A DNA stretch of 64,000 nucleotides from Desulfovibrionales bacterium (GTDB lineage: Bacteria; Desulfobacterota; Desulfovibrionia; Desulfovibrionales; Desulfovibrionaceae), in NCBI GenBank assembly GCA_030156255.1, contig JASGMV010000006.1:30783-94782 (forward strand), written 5' to 3'. Shown here piece by piece: positions 28,282-38,810 of the stretch. Numbering within the stretch: the stretch's first letter is position 1; the number at the start of each line of letters is the position of its first letter. The translations under genes and the position numbers were made by a program. The notes beneath the pieces are model-generated. The model did no database searches and was not told the DNA's origin. It saw nothing but the letters and a program-made list of their open reading frames with translations.

Positions 28282-28821
28282 CTATTTCTTAAAGGGCATG
28301 CCCAAGAGCTCGAGGAGGCGTTTGCCTTCCTTGTCCGTGCTCGCGGTGGTCACGATGGTCACATTCATGCCCTTGGGGCGCTCGACCTTGTCCAGATCCA
28401 GCTCGGGAAAGATTGTGTGTTCACGGATGCCCAGAGTGAAATTTCCCCGCCCGTCGAAACCTCGATCCGGAATACCGCGGAAGTCGCGGACCCGGGGGAG
28501 GGCGAAGGATACCAGACGGTCGAAGAAATCCCACATTTGTTCGCGGCGCAAGGTGACGCGGCAGCCGATGGGCATGCCTTCGCGCAGCTTGAACGACGCA
28601 ATGGACTTCTTCGCACGGCTGATCACCGCTTTTTGGCCCGCAATGAGGGTCAGCTCATTGGCGCCGTCCTCGACGAGCTTGGCGTTTTGCGTGCCCTCGC
28701 CGAGCCCGATGTTCAGGCTGATGGCCTTGAGGCTCGGGATCTGCATGGGGCTCTTGTACCCGAACTCCTTGAGAAGTTCGGGAGCCGCCTTTTCCTTATA
28801 CTGTTCGGCCAGCCTGCTCAT
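28282..28821 (-). CDS. rplE: 50S ribosomal protein L5
   Basis: 5S rRNA-binding protein of 179 residues with [19 protein letters not shown] and the C-terminal [20 protein letters not shown]. Lies between rplX and rpsN. Confidence 0.97.
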   Translation of the reverse strand: MSRLAEQYKEKAAPELLKEFGYKSPMQIPSLKAISLNIGLGEGTQNAKLVEDGANELTLIAGQKAVISRAKKSIASFKLREGMPIGCRVTLRREQMWDFFDRLVSFALPRVRDFRGIPDRGFDGRGNFTLGIREHTIFPELDLDKVERPKGMNVTIVTTASTDKEGKRLLELLGMPFKK

Positions 28822-28830
28822 GGCTCTCCC

Positions 28831-29154
28831 CTAGTCGATGATCTCGTTGCATTTGCGGCAAAAGCGCACTTTTTTACCATCTTCAGTGGTGCGCACGCCG
28901 ATCCTGGTCGGATTGGAGCAGGCGTCGCACATCACGGCCACATTGGACACGTGCACTGGCGCCTCTTTCTCATTGATGCCGCCCGGGGTCTGGGCGTAGG
29001 GATTCGCCTTGGTGTGGCGTTGAACCTTGTTCACGCCCTCCACCAATACGCGATCCTTCTTGCGGTAGATCTTGAGGATCTTCCCCACCTTGCCCCGATC
29101 CTTGCCGGCCAGGACCATAACCTTGTCGTTTTGACGAACCTTCAGCTTATCCAT
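28831..29154 (-). CDS. rplX: 50S ribosomal protein L24 with zinc-ribbon-like C-terminus
   Basis: Assembly initiator of 107 residues with a KOW motif ([20 protein letters not shown]). The C-terminal part contains two CxxC pairs, CDAC and CRKC, which could bind zinc; E. coli L24 lacks both pairs. ATG 29154 is chosen over the TTG two codons upstream because GAGAGG lies 6 bp before it. Confidence 0.96.
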   Translation of the reverse strand: MDKLKVRQNDKVMVLAGKDRGKVGKILKIYRKKDRVLVEGVNKVQRHTKANPYAQTPGGINEKEAPVHVSNVAVMCDACSNPTRIGVRTTEDGKKVRFCRKCNEIID

Positions 29155-29172
29155 GATCAACCTCTCGTCCTG

Positions 29173-29541
29173 CTAGAGGACTTCGGGAGCGAGCGACACG
29201 ATCTTCATGAAGTTGCGCAGCCGCAGCTCCCTGGCGACCGGGCCGAAAATGCGCGTCCCGATGGGTTCGCCTTGCTTGTTCAGCAGCACGGCGGAATTGG
29301 TGTCGAACTTGATGTACGACCCGTCGGGGCGGCCGACTTCCTTGCGGGTCCGAACCACCACCGCTTCCAACACATCGCCCTTTTTCACCTTGGAGTGGGG
29401 CATGGCCTCCTTGACCGAGACCTTGATAATGTCCCCAACCCTGGCGTAGCGGCGCCGGGAGCCGCCGAGCACCTTGATGCAAGCGACTTTCTTGGCCCCG
29501 GAGTTGTCCGCCACGTCCAATGTCGATTCAACCTGGATCAT
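29173..29541 (-). CDS. rplN: 50S ribosomal protein L14
   Basis: Protein of 122 residues ([20 protein letters not shown] onward) at the subunit interface. The motif [20 protein letters not shown] is intact. First gene of the classical spc operon, but here it follows rpsQ without a visible terminator. Confidence 0.97.
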   Translation of the reverse strand: MIQVESTLDVADNSGAKKVACIKVLGGSRRRYARVGDIIKVSVKEAMPHSKVKKGDVLEAVVVRTRKEVGRPDGSYIKFDTNSAVLLNKQGEPIGTRIFGPVARELRLRNFMKIVSLAPEVL

Positions 29542-29552
29542 CGCAGTTCTCC

Positions 29553-29816
29553 TTAGACGGCCTTTTCAAGCACCTTCACCAGGTGCCACCGCTTGCGCCG
29601 CGACAGCGGACGGTACTCCACGATCTGAACCGTATCGCCGATGCCGCACTCGTTGTTGGGGGCGTGCGCCATGAACTTCGAACGGCGGCGAATGTACTTC
29701 TTCAGCAACGGGTGCTGCACCAGCGTCTCGACGCGAACCACGATGGTCTTGTCGGCTTTGTCGCTGATCACGGTTCCGGTCAAAGACCGGCGATTTCCTT
29801 TAATGGACAGCTTCAT
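29553..29816 (-). CDS. rpsQ: 30S ribosomal protein S17
   Basis: Protein of 87 residues with an OB fold, including [20 protein letters not shown] and the signature [18 protein letters not shown]. Its start overlaps the rpmC stop by 4 bp. Confidence 0.97.
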   Translation of the reverse strand: MKLSIKGNRRSLTGTVISDKADKTIVVRVETLVQHPLLKKYIRRRSKFMAHAPNNECGIGDTVQIVEYRPLSRRKRWHLVKVLEKAV

Positions 29817-30013
29817 CCCTGTCCTCCCGACACGCGTTCGCGCTTTATGGTCTCGGTGCGGGCGATGTCCCGCCGGACCTGCTTGATTCTTTGAGTGTTC
29901 TCCAACTGGGCGGTAGCGTGCTGAAATCTCAAGTTGAAGAGCTCCTGGCGATCATTGGCCAGCTTCTCATTAAGCTTTTCAACGGAAAGTTCGCGAATCT
30001 TGGAAGTCTTCAT
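29813..30013 (-). CDS. rpmC: 50S ribosomal protein L29
   Basis: Helical protein of 66 residues near the exit tunnel, [20 protein letters not shown] onward, with the [18 protein letters not shown] signature. It overlaps rplP and rpsQ by 4 bp each, so the three genes are coupled. Confidence 0.96.
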   Translation of the reverse strand: MKTSKIRELSVEKLNEKLANDRQELFNLRFQHATAQLENTQRIKQVRRDIARTETIKRERVSGGQG

Positions 30014-30429
30014 GACTCCGCCCCCTCTTTGACCACAATGGCGCACTTCACGGGAAGCTTGTGCATGGCGCGCGTCAACGCCTCTTTGGCCAACGCGATG
30101 GAAACGCCTTTGACTTCGTACAGCACGCGGCCCGGTTTCACCGGAGCGCACCAGCCCTCGGGGGCGCCTTTACCTTTACCCATCCGAACTTCCGCCGGCT
30201 TCTTCGTGACCGGATAGTCGGGGAACACGCGGATCCAGACTTTTCCTCCGCGCTTGATGTGGCGCATGATGGCCACACGGGCGGATTCGATCTGCTGGCT
30301 GGTCAACTTGCCGTGCTCAAGCGTCTTGAGCCCGATATCCCCGAAGGACACCGTGGAGCCCCGATGGGCTTTGCCGCGCAGCCGGCCTTTTTGCCGCTTG
30401 CGGAACCTTACGCGTCTTGGTGACAGCAT
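30010..30429 (-). CDS. rplP: 50S ribosomal protein L16
   Basis: Protein of 139 residues near the A-site tRNA. Motifs: [20 protein letters not shown] and [20 protein letters not shown], the latter including the hydroxylated-arginine region known from E. coli. The ATG abuts the rpsC stop. Confidence 0.97.
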   Translation of the reverse strand: MLSPRRVRFRKRQKGRLRGKAHRGSTVSFGDIGLKTLEHGKLTSQQIESARVAIMRHIKRGGKVWIRVFPDYPVTKKPAEVRMGKGKGAPEGWCAPVKPGRVLYEVKGVSIALAKEALTRAMHKLPVKCAIVVKEGAES

Positions 30430-31067
30430 TACTCATTCACCTCATCGAGAATCTCGCCCTTGAAAATCCACACCTTCACACCGATGACGCCGTAGGTCGT
30501 CCGGGCGATGGCGTAGCCGTAGTCGATATCCGCGCGCAGAGTGTGCAGCGGCACGCGGCCGTCGCGGTACCACTCGGTGCGGGCGATTTCAGCTCCGGCC
30601 AACCGGCCCGAGCACATGATCTTGATGCCCTCGGCCCCGAATTTGCGGGACAGTCCAACGGTCCGTTTCATGGCCCGGCGGAAGGCCACGCGGCGCTCAA
30701 GCTGGGTCGCTACGGATTCGGCCACCAGTTGGGCGTTGATCTCCGGCCTGCGGATCTCGGTCACCTCCAGGGCGAAGTCCTGCCTGAACTTGTGGCGCAG
30801 CTCCTCGCGGAGTTTCTCGATCTCCACACCCTTGCGGCCGATGACGATGCCCGGCCGGGCGGTGTGGACGATCAGGCGGACCTTGCCGCCGGCGCGCTCG
30901 ATCTCCACATGGGAGATGCCCGCGTGGAAAAGTTTTTTCTTCACGAACTTGCGAAGCTTGTCGTCTTCGAGCACGTAGGCAGGGTAGTCCCTGCGACTAA
31001 ACCAGCGCGACAGCCAGTTCTTGTTGTACCCCAGCCGGAAACCGTATGGATGAACTTTTTGACCCAT
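30429..31067 (-). CDS. rpsC: 30S ribosomal protein S3
   Basis: Protein of 212 residues at the mRNA entry site, starting [18 protein letters not shown], with a KH domain ([18 protein letters not shown]). Lies between rplV and rplP. Confidence 0.97.
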   Translation of the reverse strand: MGQKVHPYGFRLGYNKNWLSRWFSRRDYPAYVLEDDKLRKFVKKKLFHAGISHVEIERAGGKVRLIVHTARPGIVIGRKGVEIEKLREELRHKFRQDFALEVTEIRRPEINAQLVAESVATQLERRVAFRRAMKRTVGLSRKFGAEGIKIMCSGRLAGAEIARTEWYRDGRVPLHTLRADIDYGYAIARTTYGVIGVKVWIFKGEILDEVNE

Positions 31068-31076
31068 GAGACGTCC

Positions 31077-31409
31077 CTACATTTCGTCGACAACCACAGT
31101 GATGTGGCTCGTACGCTTGCGGATGCGGTAGGCCCGGCCCATGGCGCGGGGCATGATCCGTTTCCAAGTGGGGCCTTCGTTGACCTGAATCTCCCTGACA
31201 TACAGGGTGTCCACATCGATGCTCGGCAGCTGCTCTGCGTTCGACACGGCGGAGAAAAGGACCTTCCGCAACATCTTGGCCGCTTTCTTGGGAGTGAAGC
31301 GCAAGATATTCAACGCTTCCTCGACCGGCTTGCCCTTGATGTTGTCGGCGACGAGCCGCACCTTGCGAGGGCCGATGCGCATAAATTTGGCGGTGGCGCG
31401 AGCCTCCAT
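31077..31409 (-). CDS. rplV: 50S ribosomal protein L22
   Basis: Exit-tunnel protein of 110 residues starting [20 protein letters not shown]. The loop region that reaches the tunnel ends in [20 protein letters not shown]. Confidence 0.97.
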   Translation of the reverse strand: MEARATAKFMRIGPRKVRLVADNIKGKPVEEALNILRFTPKKAAKMLRKVLFSAVSNAEQLPSIDVDTLYVREIQVNEGPTWKRIMPRAMGRAYRIRKRTSHITVVVDEM

Positions 31410-31428
31410 GACGTTCCTCCGAAAATCT

Positions 31429-31710
31429 CTAGCGTTTGGCCTTGCTTTTTCTGTCCGCAGCGTGGCCGAAGTAGGTCCGGGTGGCCGCGAACTCGCCGAG
31501 CTTGTGCCCGACCATATTTTCGGTGACGAACACCGGGATGAACTTGCGGCCGTTATGCACCGCGAAGGTCAGGCCGACCATTTCAGGCACGATGGTCGAG
31601 CGGCGGGACCAAGTCTTGATCACGCGGCGATCCTGGTTTTCGTTGGCGACCATGACCTTTTGGGCCAGGTGAAGATCCACGAACGGACCTTTTTTAAGCG
31701 ATCTGGGCAT
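31429..31710 (-). CDS. rpsS: 30S ribosomal protein S19
   Basis: Head protein of 93 residues, [19 protein letters not shown] onward, with the [20 protein letters not shown] signature. Confidence 0.97.
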   Translation of the reverse strand: MPRSLKKGPFVDLHLAQKVMVANENQDRRVIKTWSRRSTIVPEMVGLTFAVHNGRKFIPVFVTENMVGHKLGEFAATRTYFGHAADRKSKAKR

Positions 31711-31722
31711 GGGCTGCTCCTC

Positions 31723-32559
<837 letters not shown>

Positions 32560-32562
32560 GAT

Positions 32563-32853
32563 TTAGACTCCCTCGAAAAATTCGATCTTTTCGCCCGCGG
32601 CCAGAGTGACGTAAGCCTTCTTGCTTCCGCTGACCTTGGCTATGGCCCGGCCGAACTTCCGGCGCATGCCCGGACGCTTACGGACCATGTTGACCCGCTC
32701 GACCGTCACATTGAACGCTTTCTCCACCGCCTTCTTCACCTCGATCTTGTTGGCCGCGGGGTGGACGTAAAAGACGACCTGATTGGTCGTCTCCTTAGCC
32801 AGTGTGGCCTTCTCGGAGATGAGCGGTTTGATGAGAACTTGAGTGTGGTCCAT
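32563..32853 (-). CDS. rplW: 50S ribosomal protein L23
   Basis: Protein of 96 residues at the exit-tunnel rim, docking site for trigger factor and SRP. It includes LIKPLISEKATLAKETTNQV. Lies 3 bp before rplB. Confidence 0.97.
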   Translation of the reverse strand: MDHTQVLIKPLISEKATLAKETTNQVVFYVHPAANKIEVKKAVEKAFNVTVERVNMVRKRPGMRRKFGRAIAKVSGSKKAYVTLAAGEKIEFFEGV

Positions 32854-32855
32854 GG

Positions 32856-33476
32856 TTACTTCAACCTTTCCTGTACGTCTTCGACCGCAGCCTTCAAAAA
32901 AACGAGCTGCGGATGTCGCAGCACGTCGTAGACGTTGAGTTGGTCGGCCGACAACGTCGTCACACCGGGAATATTCCTGGCCGAAAGAACGAGATTGTTA
33001 TCAAGGTCTTTGAAAACAATCAAGGCTTTTTTCAATCCTAAATCGGCTGCAACCTTGGCGAAGCCCTTGGTCTTGATTTCCGGGAGAGTGATGGCGTCCA
33101 GCACCATCAGGTTCTCCTCGGCGAGACGGGAGGAAAGCGCCATGCGCAACGCAAGGCGTTTCACCTTCCGGTTCACCTTGATATCGTAGGACCTCGGCTG
33201 GGGGCCGAAAATGGTTCCACCGCCGCGCCACAGGGGCGAACGAGTGGAGCCGGAGCGGGCGCGGCCCGTTCCCTTCTGGCGCCAGGGCTTGCGGCCGCCG
33301 CCGCGATTCAAGCCGCGGGTCTTGGTGGCGTGCGTGCCTTGGCGGTTGGCGGCCAGTTGGCTGCGAACCACCAAGTGCAGAACCTCGGGGCGCACCGCGA
33401 CTTCGAAAACTTCAGGCGCAAGCTCGATGCTGCCCACCTGATCGTTGGTCTGGTTCAGAATGTTGATGTTGGCCAC
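32856..33476 (-). CDS. rplD: 50S ribosomal protein L4
   Basis: Protein of 206 residues with the tunnel loop (KPWRQKGTGRARSGSTRSPL). In E. coli L4 also represses the S10 operon; I see no sequence proof of that here. Confidence 0.97.
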   Translation of the reverse strand: MANINILNQTNDQVGSIELAPEVFEVAVRPEVLHLVVRSQLAANRQGTHATKTRGLNRGGGRKPWRQKGTGRARSGSTRSPLWRGGGTIFGPQPRSYDIKVNRKVKRLALRMALSSRLAEENLMVLDAITLPEIKTKGFAKVAADLGLKKALIVFKDLDNNLVLSARNIPGVTTLSADQLNVYDVLRHPQLVFLKAAVEDVQERLK

Positions 33477-33479
33477 GGC

Positions 33480-34112
33480 CTACCTCCCTTCAATCTTGCG
33501 CACGGTCAAATAGCCGTTCTTGGGGCCGGGGACCTGGCCTTTGAGCAGCAAAATGTTCTCTTCCGGGCGAACTTCCACCACTTCGATGTTCAGGACCGTG
33601 GAGGCCTTGGCGCCCATGTGGCCGGGCATCTTTTTGCCCTTGAACACTTTTCCGGGGTAGGTGCAGTGTCCCACGGAGCCCGGTACGCGGTGGATTTTTT
33701 CCGAACCGTGGGTGGCTTTCTGGCCGGAGAAATTCCAGCGCTTCATCGCGCCCTGGAATCCCTTGCCCTTGGACGTGCCCGTCACCTTGACCTTGTCGCC
33801 GGCCGCGAACATGTCCACCGTGAGAGCCTGGCCCAACTCCTGTTCGACCGGTCCCCTGAACTCGCGCAGCAGGCGATGGCAACCAACGCCCGCCTTAGCC
33901 TGGTGGCCGCGGTTCGGTTTGTTCGCCTTGCGGTCGGGGATGGGGTCGAACCCCACCTGGATGGCTTCGTAACCGTCGTTCTCGACGGTTTTGACTTGCA
34001 GCACCGGGCAAGGGCCTGCTTCGACCACGGTGACGGGGATGATGGTTCCGTCATCGCCGAAAATCCGGGTCATGCCCAATTTGCGTCCGAGTATTCCTTT
34101 CGCGCCCGCCAT
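33480..34112 (-). CDS. rplC: 50S ribosomal protein L3
   Basis: Protein of 210 residues starting MAGAKGILGRKLGMTRIFGD, with the loop FSGQKATHGSEKIHRVPGSV that approaches the peptidyl-transferase centre. Confidence 0.97.
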   Translation of the reverse strand: MAGAKGILGRKLGMTRIFGDDGTIIPVTVVEAGPCPVLQVKTVENDGYEAIQVGFDPIPDRKANKPNRGHQAKAGVGCHRLLREFRGPVEQELGQALTVDMFAAGDKVKVTGTSKGKGFQGAMKRWNFSGQKATHGSEKIHRVPGSVGHCTYPGKVFKGKKMPGHMGAKASTVLNIEVVEVRPEENILLLKGQVPGPKNGYLTVRKIEGR

Positions 34113-34124
34113 GTCGACCTCGCT

Positions 34125-34442
34125 TTAAAGCTTGATTTCCACGTCCACTCCAGCGGGGAGCGACAACTTGCCGAGGGCGTCCACGGTCTGCTGCGTCGGC
34201 TCAAGGATGTCGAGCAGACGCTTGTGGATGCGCATCTCGAACTGTTCACGGGACTTCTTGTCCACGTGCACAGAACGCTGGATGGTGTTCTTGTGGATGT
34301 TGGTGGGCAGGGGGATCGGCCCGGCAATGGCGGCGCCGGTGTTCCTGGCCGTGTCCACGATCTCGGCCACCGCTTTGTCAAGGATGCGGTAGTCGTAGGC
34401 CTTGAGCTTGATCCGGATGCGATCGCTGGTCATGGCAACCAT
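34125..34442 (-). CDS. rpsJ: 30S ribosomal protein S10 (NusE)
   Basis: Protein of 105 residues, also a NusB partner in antitermination. It contains [20 protein letters not shown] and [20 protein letters not shown]. The 82-bp gap after fusA is GC-rich and forms a GCCGGCG/CGCCGGC-type hairpin. Confidence 0.97.
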   Translation of the reverse strand: MVAMTSDRIRIKLKAYDYRILDKAVAEIVDTARNTGAAIAGPIPLPTNIHKNTIQRSVHVDKKSREQFEMRIHKRLLDILEPTQQTVDALGKLSLPAGVDVEIKL

Positions 34443-34524
34443 GCGCGTACTCCTTGCGGCCGGCGTCCCGAAAACCCCGTCCGACTTCCCGGCCGGCGGC
34501 GTCGCCGGCCCCAGTTGACGTTAT

Positions 34525-36603
34525 CTAGCCTCGTTTGAGAAGTTCTTCGGCGAGTGAAGCCGGAACCTTCTCGTAATGATCGAATTGCATCGTGAAGGTG
34601 GCGCGGCCCTGGGTCCTGGAGCGCAGGTCCGTGGCGTATCCAAACATGTTGGACAACGGAACGAAAACCTTGATGATCTGCGCGCCGGCGCGGGCGTCCA
34701 TGCTGGACACGCGGCCGCGGCGGCCGGTCAAATCGCCCATGACGTCGCCCAGATACTCTTCGGGCGTCACCACTTCCACGGACATGACTGGCTCCAGCAG
34801 TACGGGCGCGGCTTTTCTCGCCGCGTCCTTGAGAGCCATGGACCCGGCCACGTAGAACGCCTGCTCGGAGGAGTCCACATCGTGGTAGGATCCGAAGACC
34901 AGATTCACCTTGATGTCCACCATGGGGTAGCCGCCCAGCACGCCGGTCTTCATGGCGTCCCGGATACCCTTGTCCACCGCCGGGATGTATTCCTTGGGAA
35001 TCACGCCGCCGGAGATGGAGTTGATAAATTCGTAACCGCCCTCGTCCTCTTCGCCCATGGGCGAGACTTCGAGCACGACGTGGCCGTATTGGCCGCGGCC
35101 GCCGGTCTGTTTGGCGTGCTTCACGTCCACCTTGACCGGCTTGGTGATGGTCTCGCGGTAGGCGACGCGGGGTTGGCCCACATTGGCGTTGACCGAAAAC
35201 TCGCGCAGCAGGCGGTCCACGATGATTTCCAGGTGCAGCTCGCCCATTCCCGCGATCAGCGTCTGTCCGGTTTCTTCGTCGGTCTTGACGCGGAACGAAG
35301 GGTCTTCCTTGGTCAGCTTGACCAGAGCCTGCGTCAGCTGGTCCTGGTCGGCCTTGGATTTGGGTTCGATGGCGACCTCGATCACCGGCTCCGGAACGTC
35401 CAAGGACTCCAGAACCACGGGGCGGCTCGCGTCGCACAGGGTGTCGCCGGTGGAGGTGACCTTCAAGCCCACCGCGGCGACGATGTCGCCGGCGTAGGCT
35501 TCTTTGATTTCCTCGCGCTTGTTGGCGTGCATCTTGAGCAGACGTCCGATGCGTTCTTTTTTCCCGGTGGCGGCGTTGAGCAGGGACATACCGCTTTCGA
35601 TGTGCCCGGAGTAGATGCGCAGGAAGGTCAAATGCCCCACGAACGGATCGGTGAACAGCTTGAACGCCAGCGCGGACATGGGCTTGTCGTCGTCGCAGGG
35701 GCAAACGATTTCCTCGCCGGTGTCCGGATCGAGGCCCTTCATCTGAACGACGTCCAGAGGAGAAGGCATCAAGTCCACAATCGCGTCGAGCAGCGGCTGA
35801 ACGCCCTTGTTCCGGAAAGCGGACCCGCACAAAACGGGGCACATCTTCAAGCTGTTGGTGGCCTTGCGGATTCCGGTGAGCAGTTCCTCGGGAGTGAGCT
35901 CCTCTCCGCCCAGGTATTTCTCCAGAAGCTCTTCGTCCTCTTCGGCGATGGCCTCCAGCATTTCCATGTGGGCGGTTTCGTACTGCTCCATCATGTCGGC
36001 CGGGATGTCTTCAATGGTGAAGGAGCGTCCCTGGTCGGCGGTCCCGTAGACGATGGCCTTGCCGGTCACCAAGTCCACGATCCCGGTGAACTGGTCTTCC
36101 GCTCCGATGGGAATCTGAAGCGGCACGGCCTTGGCGCCCAGGCGATCCTTCATGGTCTGCACGGCGCGATCGAAATCGGCGCCCACGCGGTCCATCTTAT
36201 TAATGAAGGCGATGCGGGGGACATGGTAGCGGTCGGCCTGGCGCCACACCGTTTCGGATTGCGGCTCAACGCCGGCCACGGCGTCAAACACAGCCACGGC
36301 GCCGTCCAGCACGCGCAGGCTACGCTCCACTTCCATGGTGAAGTCCACGTGGCCCGGGGTGTCGATGATGACAATCCGATGGTCTCTCCAGAAACAAGTG
36401 GTGGCGGCGGAAGTGATGGTGATGCCGCGCTCCTGCTCTTGGACCATCCAATCCATGGTCGCTTCCCCGTCGTGGACCTCACCGATCTTGTGGGTGATGC
36501 CCGTATAGAAGAGGATACGTTCAGTGGTGGTGGTTTTTCCAGCGTCGATATGGGCCATGATGCCGATATTGCGCTGCTTTTCTCTAGGAACGAGCCTGGG
36601 CAC
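34525..36603 (-). CDS. fusA: Elongation factor G
   Basis: Translocase GTPase of 692 residues. The P-loop is in [20 protein letters not shown], followed by the switch-I region with [20 protein letters not shown], the DTPGHVDFT motif and NKMD. Domain IV and V sequence continues to the normal length. It lies in the str operon directly after rpsG; no tuf follows it. Confidence 0.97.
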   Translation of the reverse strand: MPRLVPREKQRNIGIMAHIDAGKTTTTERILFYTGITHKIGEVHDGEATMDWMVQEQERGITITSAATTCFWRDHRIVIIDTPGHVDFTMEVERSLRVLDGAVAVFDAVAGVEPQSETVWRQADRYHVPRIAFINKMDRVGADFDRAVQTMKDRLGAKAVPLQIPIGAEDQFTGIVDLVTGKAIVYGTADQGRSFTIEDIPADMMEQYETAHMEMLEAIAEEDEELLEKYLGGEELTPEELLTGIRKATNSLKMCPVLCGSAFRNKGVQPLLDAIVDLMPSPLDVVQMKGLDPDTGEEIVCPCDDDKPMSALAFKLFTDPFVGHLTFLRIYSGHIESGMSLLNAATGKKERIGRLLKMHANKREEIKEAYAGDIVAAVGLKVTSTGDTLCDASRPVVLESLDVPEPVIEVAIEPKSKADQDQLTQALVKLTKEDPSFRVKTDEETGQTLIAGMGELHLEIIVDRLLREFSVNANVGQPRVAYRETITKPVKVDVKHAKQTGGRGQYGHVVLEVSPMGEEDEGGYEFINSISGGVIPKEYIPAVDKGIRDAMKTGVLGGYPMVDIKVNLVFGSYHDVDSSEQAFYVAGSMALKDAARKAAPVLLEPVMSVEVVTPEEYLGDVMGDLTGRRGRVSSMDARAGAQIIKVFVPLSNMFGYATDLRSRTQGRATFTMQFDHYEKVPASLAEELLKRG

Positions 36604-36627
36604 GACAATCTCCTTCTGAACGGGAAG

Positions 36628-37098
36628 CTACCACCGGTAGTGGGCGAAGGCGCGGTTGGCCTCAGCCATACGGTGGGTGTCTTCTCTCTTTTTCACTGCG
36701 CCGCCGCGATTGTTGTAGGCGTCCAGCAATTCTCCGGAGAGCTTTTGGATCATGCCTTTTTCGCCGCGGCCGCGAGCGTATGTGATCAGCCAACGAATAG
36801 CCAGGGAGACCTGGCGCTCTGGGCGGACCTCCACTGGAACCTGATACGTGGCCCCGCCGACCCGACGCGACTTGACTTCGACCTGGGGCCTCACGTGCTC
36901 CACGGCCTTTTCAAACGCCCGCAACGGATCTTCGCTGGTTTTCTCGGCCAGCGTCTGCAGGGAATCATAGAAAACTTTTTCGGCGATGCTTTTCTTGCCT
37001 CTCACCATGAGCCGGTTCATGAAACGGGAAGCAAGCTCGCTTCCATAAACCGGGTCCGGGAGAATCTGTCGCCTGGGGATGGGTCCTTTGCGAGGCAT
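36628..37098 (-). CDS. rpsG: 30S ribosomal protein S7
   Basis: Head-assembly initiator of 156 residues starting [20 protein letters not shown]; in E. coli it represses the str operon. Lies between rpsL and fusA. Confidence 0.97.
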   Translation of the reverse strand: MPRKGPIPRRQILPDPVYGSELASRFMNRLMVRGKKSIAEKVFYDSLQTLAEKTSEDPLRAFEKAVEHVRPQVEVKSRRVGGATYQVPVEVRPERQVSLAIRWLITYARGRGEKGMIQKLSGELLDAYNNRGGAVKKREDTHRMAEANRAFAHYRW

Positions 37099-37115
37099 CC
37101 CGCTTCCTCCTTGGG

Positions 37116-37487
37116 CTACTTGGGCCGCTTGGCCCCGTATTTGGAGCGTCCCTGACGGCGGTCGGAAACGCCAGCCGTATCCAGCGTTCCACGAACGATG
37201 TGGTAGCGTACGCCGGGCAAGTCCTTTACACGGCCGCCGCGGATCAGCACCACGCTGTGCTCCTGAAGGTTGTGTCCCTCGCCGGGGATGTAGGCCGTAA
37301 CCTCGATCCCGTTGGTCAAGCGAACACGGGCCACCTTACGCAAAGCCGAGTTCGGCTTTTTTGGCGTGGTGGTGTAAACCCTGGTGCAGACGCCGCGACG
37401 TTGCGGACAGGCCTGCAGCGCCGGGGTCTTTTTCCGCTTCAGAATCTTTTTTCTTTCCTGGCGGATGAGTTGGTTAATAGTCGGCAT
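37116..37487 (-). CDS. rpsL: 30S ribosomal protein S12
   Basis: Decoding-centre protein of 123 residues. ATG 37487 ([20 protein letters not shown]) follows an AGGAGGAGCC ribosome-binding site; longer in-frame starts are unsupported. Streptomycin-related loops [18 protein letters not shown] and [20 protein letters not shown] are wild-type-like. First gene of the str-to-alpha run. Confidence 0.97.
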   Translation of the reverse strand: MPTINQLIRQERKKILKRKKTPALQACPQRRGVCTRVYTTTPKKPNSALRKVARVRLTNGIEVTAYIPGEGHNLQEHSVVLIRGGRVKDLPGVRYHIVRGTLDTAGVSDRRQGRSKYGAKRPK

Positions 37488-37526
37488 GGCTCCTCCTGGA
37501 AAAATAGCCGCACAAAGACGAAGAGT

Positions 37527-37553
37527 CTTATAGCACACGCTTACCGATGTCAA
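37527..37553 (-). promoter_or_regulatory. Promoter of the str/S10/spc/alpha run
   Basis: On the minus strand a perfect -35 TTGACA (37553-37548) is followed after 15 bp by TATAAG (37532-37527), about 40 bp upstream of rpsL. The spacer is slightly short. Confidence 0.7.
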
Positions 37554-38220
37554 CCCCGAATTTCACAGACGGTCCAGGCCGGTCATTCGGAGGAACGTGT
37601 GGATGTACACCATGTTTTTGCGGTGCGCAAGCGTTCTTTTGGGTTGGCGCCTATATAATAATGAACCGGGCTTTTTTTGCTCGTTTGCTCGTTGGGCGTT
37701 TCGAACGCGACGCGACGCGACGCGGCGTCGGCCACGGCCGCTGGCCAGCTTGGCGGTGTTTCTCGGTAGCGACGCGGGGCGACACTGGGCGGCGAGCGTT
37801 GTCCGACGTTTTGAGGGATCAGTTCTTTATTAAAAGGAAGCTCTGCGCTTTCGCCCGCCAGCTTGGCCGACCGTGCGCGCTGCAGCGGGGGCAGGGCGGC
37901 TACAAGGCGCTGTGCAGCGGCGCCCGCCGAGGCTGTTCTCCTTCTGGGACGGGAGGAGAGCGCAGAAGGCAGGGGCCAATGGAGCGGTGTGTCGTGGAAA
38001 AGCCAAACTTGCTCTACAGGGTAAGAGTAAAACCTCGCCGTAAAATGCTTGCAGGCGGATTGCGCCCGCTGTTGAACAATATTGCAAGCGTAATACGCTT
38101 TGAGGGGGTGGCGGGAGCGCCCAACGCTCGCCGGCCCCTTGCGGCGAAGCTGTGCGCAACCCGCCAAGCGGGGAAAGGCGAGGTTGGCGCGTTAAATTTT
38201 CAAGGAGATGAAAAAAGGGG
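37554..38220. other. Gene-poor spacer between the two ribosomal blocks
   Basis: About 670 bp with no gene I can support. It contains three tandem GCGAC units (37707-37721), a TATAAT box at 37654-37659 without a good -35, and near 38043-38099 a decayed copy of the palindromic repeat also seen at 52281-52338. Open frames cross it on both strands but lack ribosome-binding sites and protein-like composition. Confidence 0.5.
38043..38099 (-). repeat. Decayed copy of a palindromic intergenic repeat
   Basis: Read on the minus strand it begins TATTACGCTTG and ends CGCCTGCAAGCATTTTACGG. The element at 52281-52338 has the same ends on the plus strand. The inner stem is not preserved here, although AAGCGTAATACGCTT (38087-38101) is a short palindrome of its own. 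Confidence 0.5.
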
Positions 38221-38249
38221 TTGACAAGTGGGAGGTGGTTCAGTTTATA
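38221..38249 (+). promoter_or_regulatory. Promoter of the tRNA-tuf operon
   Basis: A perfect -35 TTGACA (38221-38226) and TTTATA (38244-38249) are separated by 17 bp. It lies ~100 bp upstream of the first tRNA, the typical set-up for a strong stable-RNA promoter. Confidence 0.85.
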
Positions 38250-38350
38250 AGCACAGTTTCGCGGTTGTTGGCGGGGCAAGCCAGCCCAGCGATTGAGCGA
38301 TTTCTCCTTGCCTTTTTTGGCGTGTGAGCGTACAGCGTTTGTTCTTGTGC

Positions 38351-38426
38351 GCTGGCGTAGCTCAATCGGTAGAGCAGCTGATTTGTAATCAGCAGGTTGC
38401 GGGTTCAAGTCCCATCGCCAGCTCCA
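38351..38426 (+). tRNA. tRNA-Thr (TGT)
   Basis: 76-nt cloverleaf with acceptor GCTGGCG/CGCCAGC, anticodon loop TTTGTAA (anticodon TGT) and encoded CCA end. First of the four-tRNA cluster before tuf. Confidence 0.97.
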
Positions 38427-38429
38427 TGT

Positions 38430-38515
38430 GGTGGGGTTCCCGAGTGGCCAAAGGGAACAGACTGTAAATCTGTCGGCGAACGCCTTCGGAGGTTCGAATC
38501 CTCCCCCCACCACCA
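38430..38515 (+). tRNA. tRNA-Tyr (GTA)
   Basis: 86-nt class II tRNA with a long variable arm (CGGCGAACGCCTTCG region), acceptor GGTGGGG/CCCCACC, anticodon GTA in ACTGTAAAT, and encoded CCA. Confidence 0.97.
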
Positions 38516-38569
38516 CTATCTGCAAGCGCCACGGCGCTCCAGCAGGCGCCACGGCGGCGCGGTTGGCGG

Positions 38570-38646
38570 GCGGGAATAGCTCAATTGGCTAGAGCATCAG
38601 CCTTCCAAGCTGAGGGTTGCGGGTTCGAGTCCCGTTTCCCGCTCCA
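38570..38646 (+). tRNA. tRNA-Gly (TCC)
   Basis: 77-nt cloverleaf, acceptor GCGGGAA/TTCCCGC, anticodon TCC in CTTCCAA, T-arm GGGTTCGAGTCCC, encoded CCA. Confidence 0.97.
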
Positions 38647-38684
38647 CCACAAGGCGCCCGCGGGTGTATTAGAGCGAGTGAGTC

Positions 38685-38760
38685 GCCCACGTAGCTCAGC
38701 AGGTAGAGCACATCCTTGGTAAGGATGAGGTCATCGGTTCAAGTCCGATCGTGGGCTCCA
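38685..38760 (+). tRNA. tRNA-Thr (GGT)
   Basis: 76-nt cloverleaf, acceptor GCCCACG/CGTGGGC, anticodon GGT in TTGGTAA, encoded CCA. It lies 50 bp before tuf, as in the E. coli thrT-tufB arrangement. Confidence 0.97.
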
Positions 38761-38810
38761 TAAATTTTCGTTCAACCGCAGGCAAGCGAGAACCTTAGGG
38801 GGTTTGAGAG

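Noticed and set aside
37547..38224. Possible gene in the ribosomal spacer on either strand
   Set aside because: No ribosome-binding site, atypical composition, and it overlaps the rpsL promoter and the repeat remnant.
38351..38760. tRNA cluster as a phage attachment site
   Set aside because: No integrase nearby and no duplicated tRNA 3' end. The cluster matches the ancient tufB operon order.
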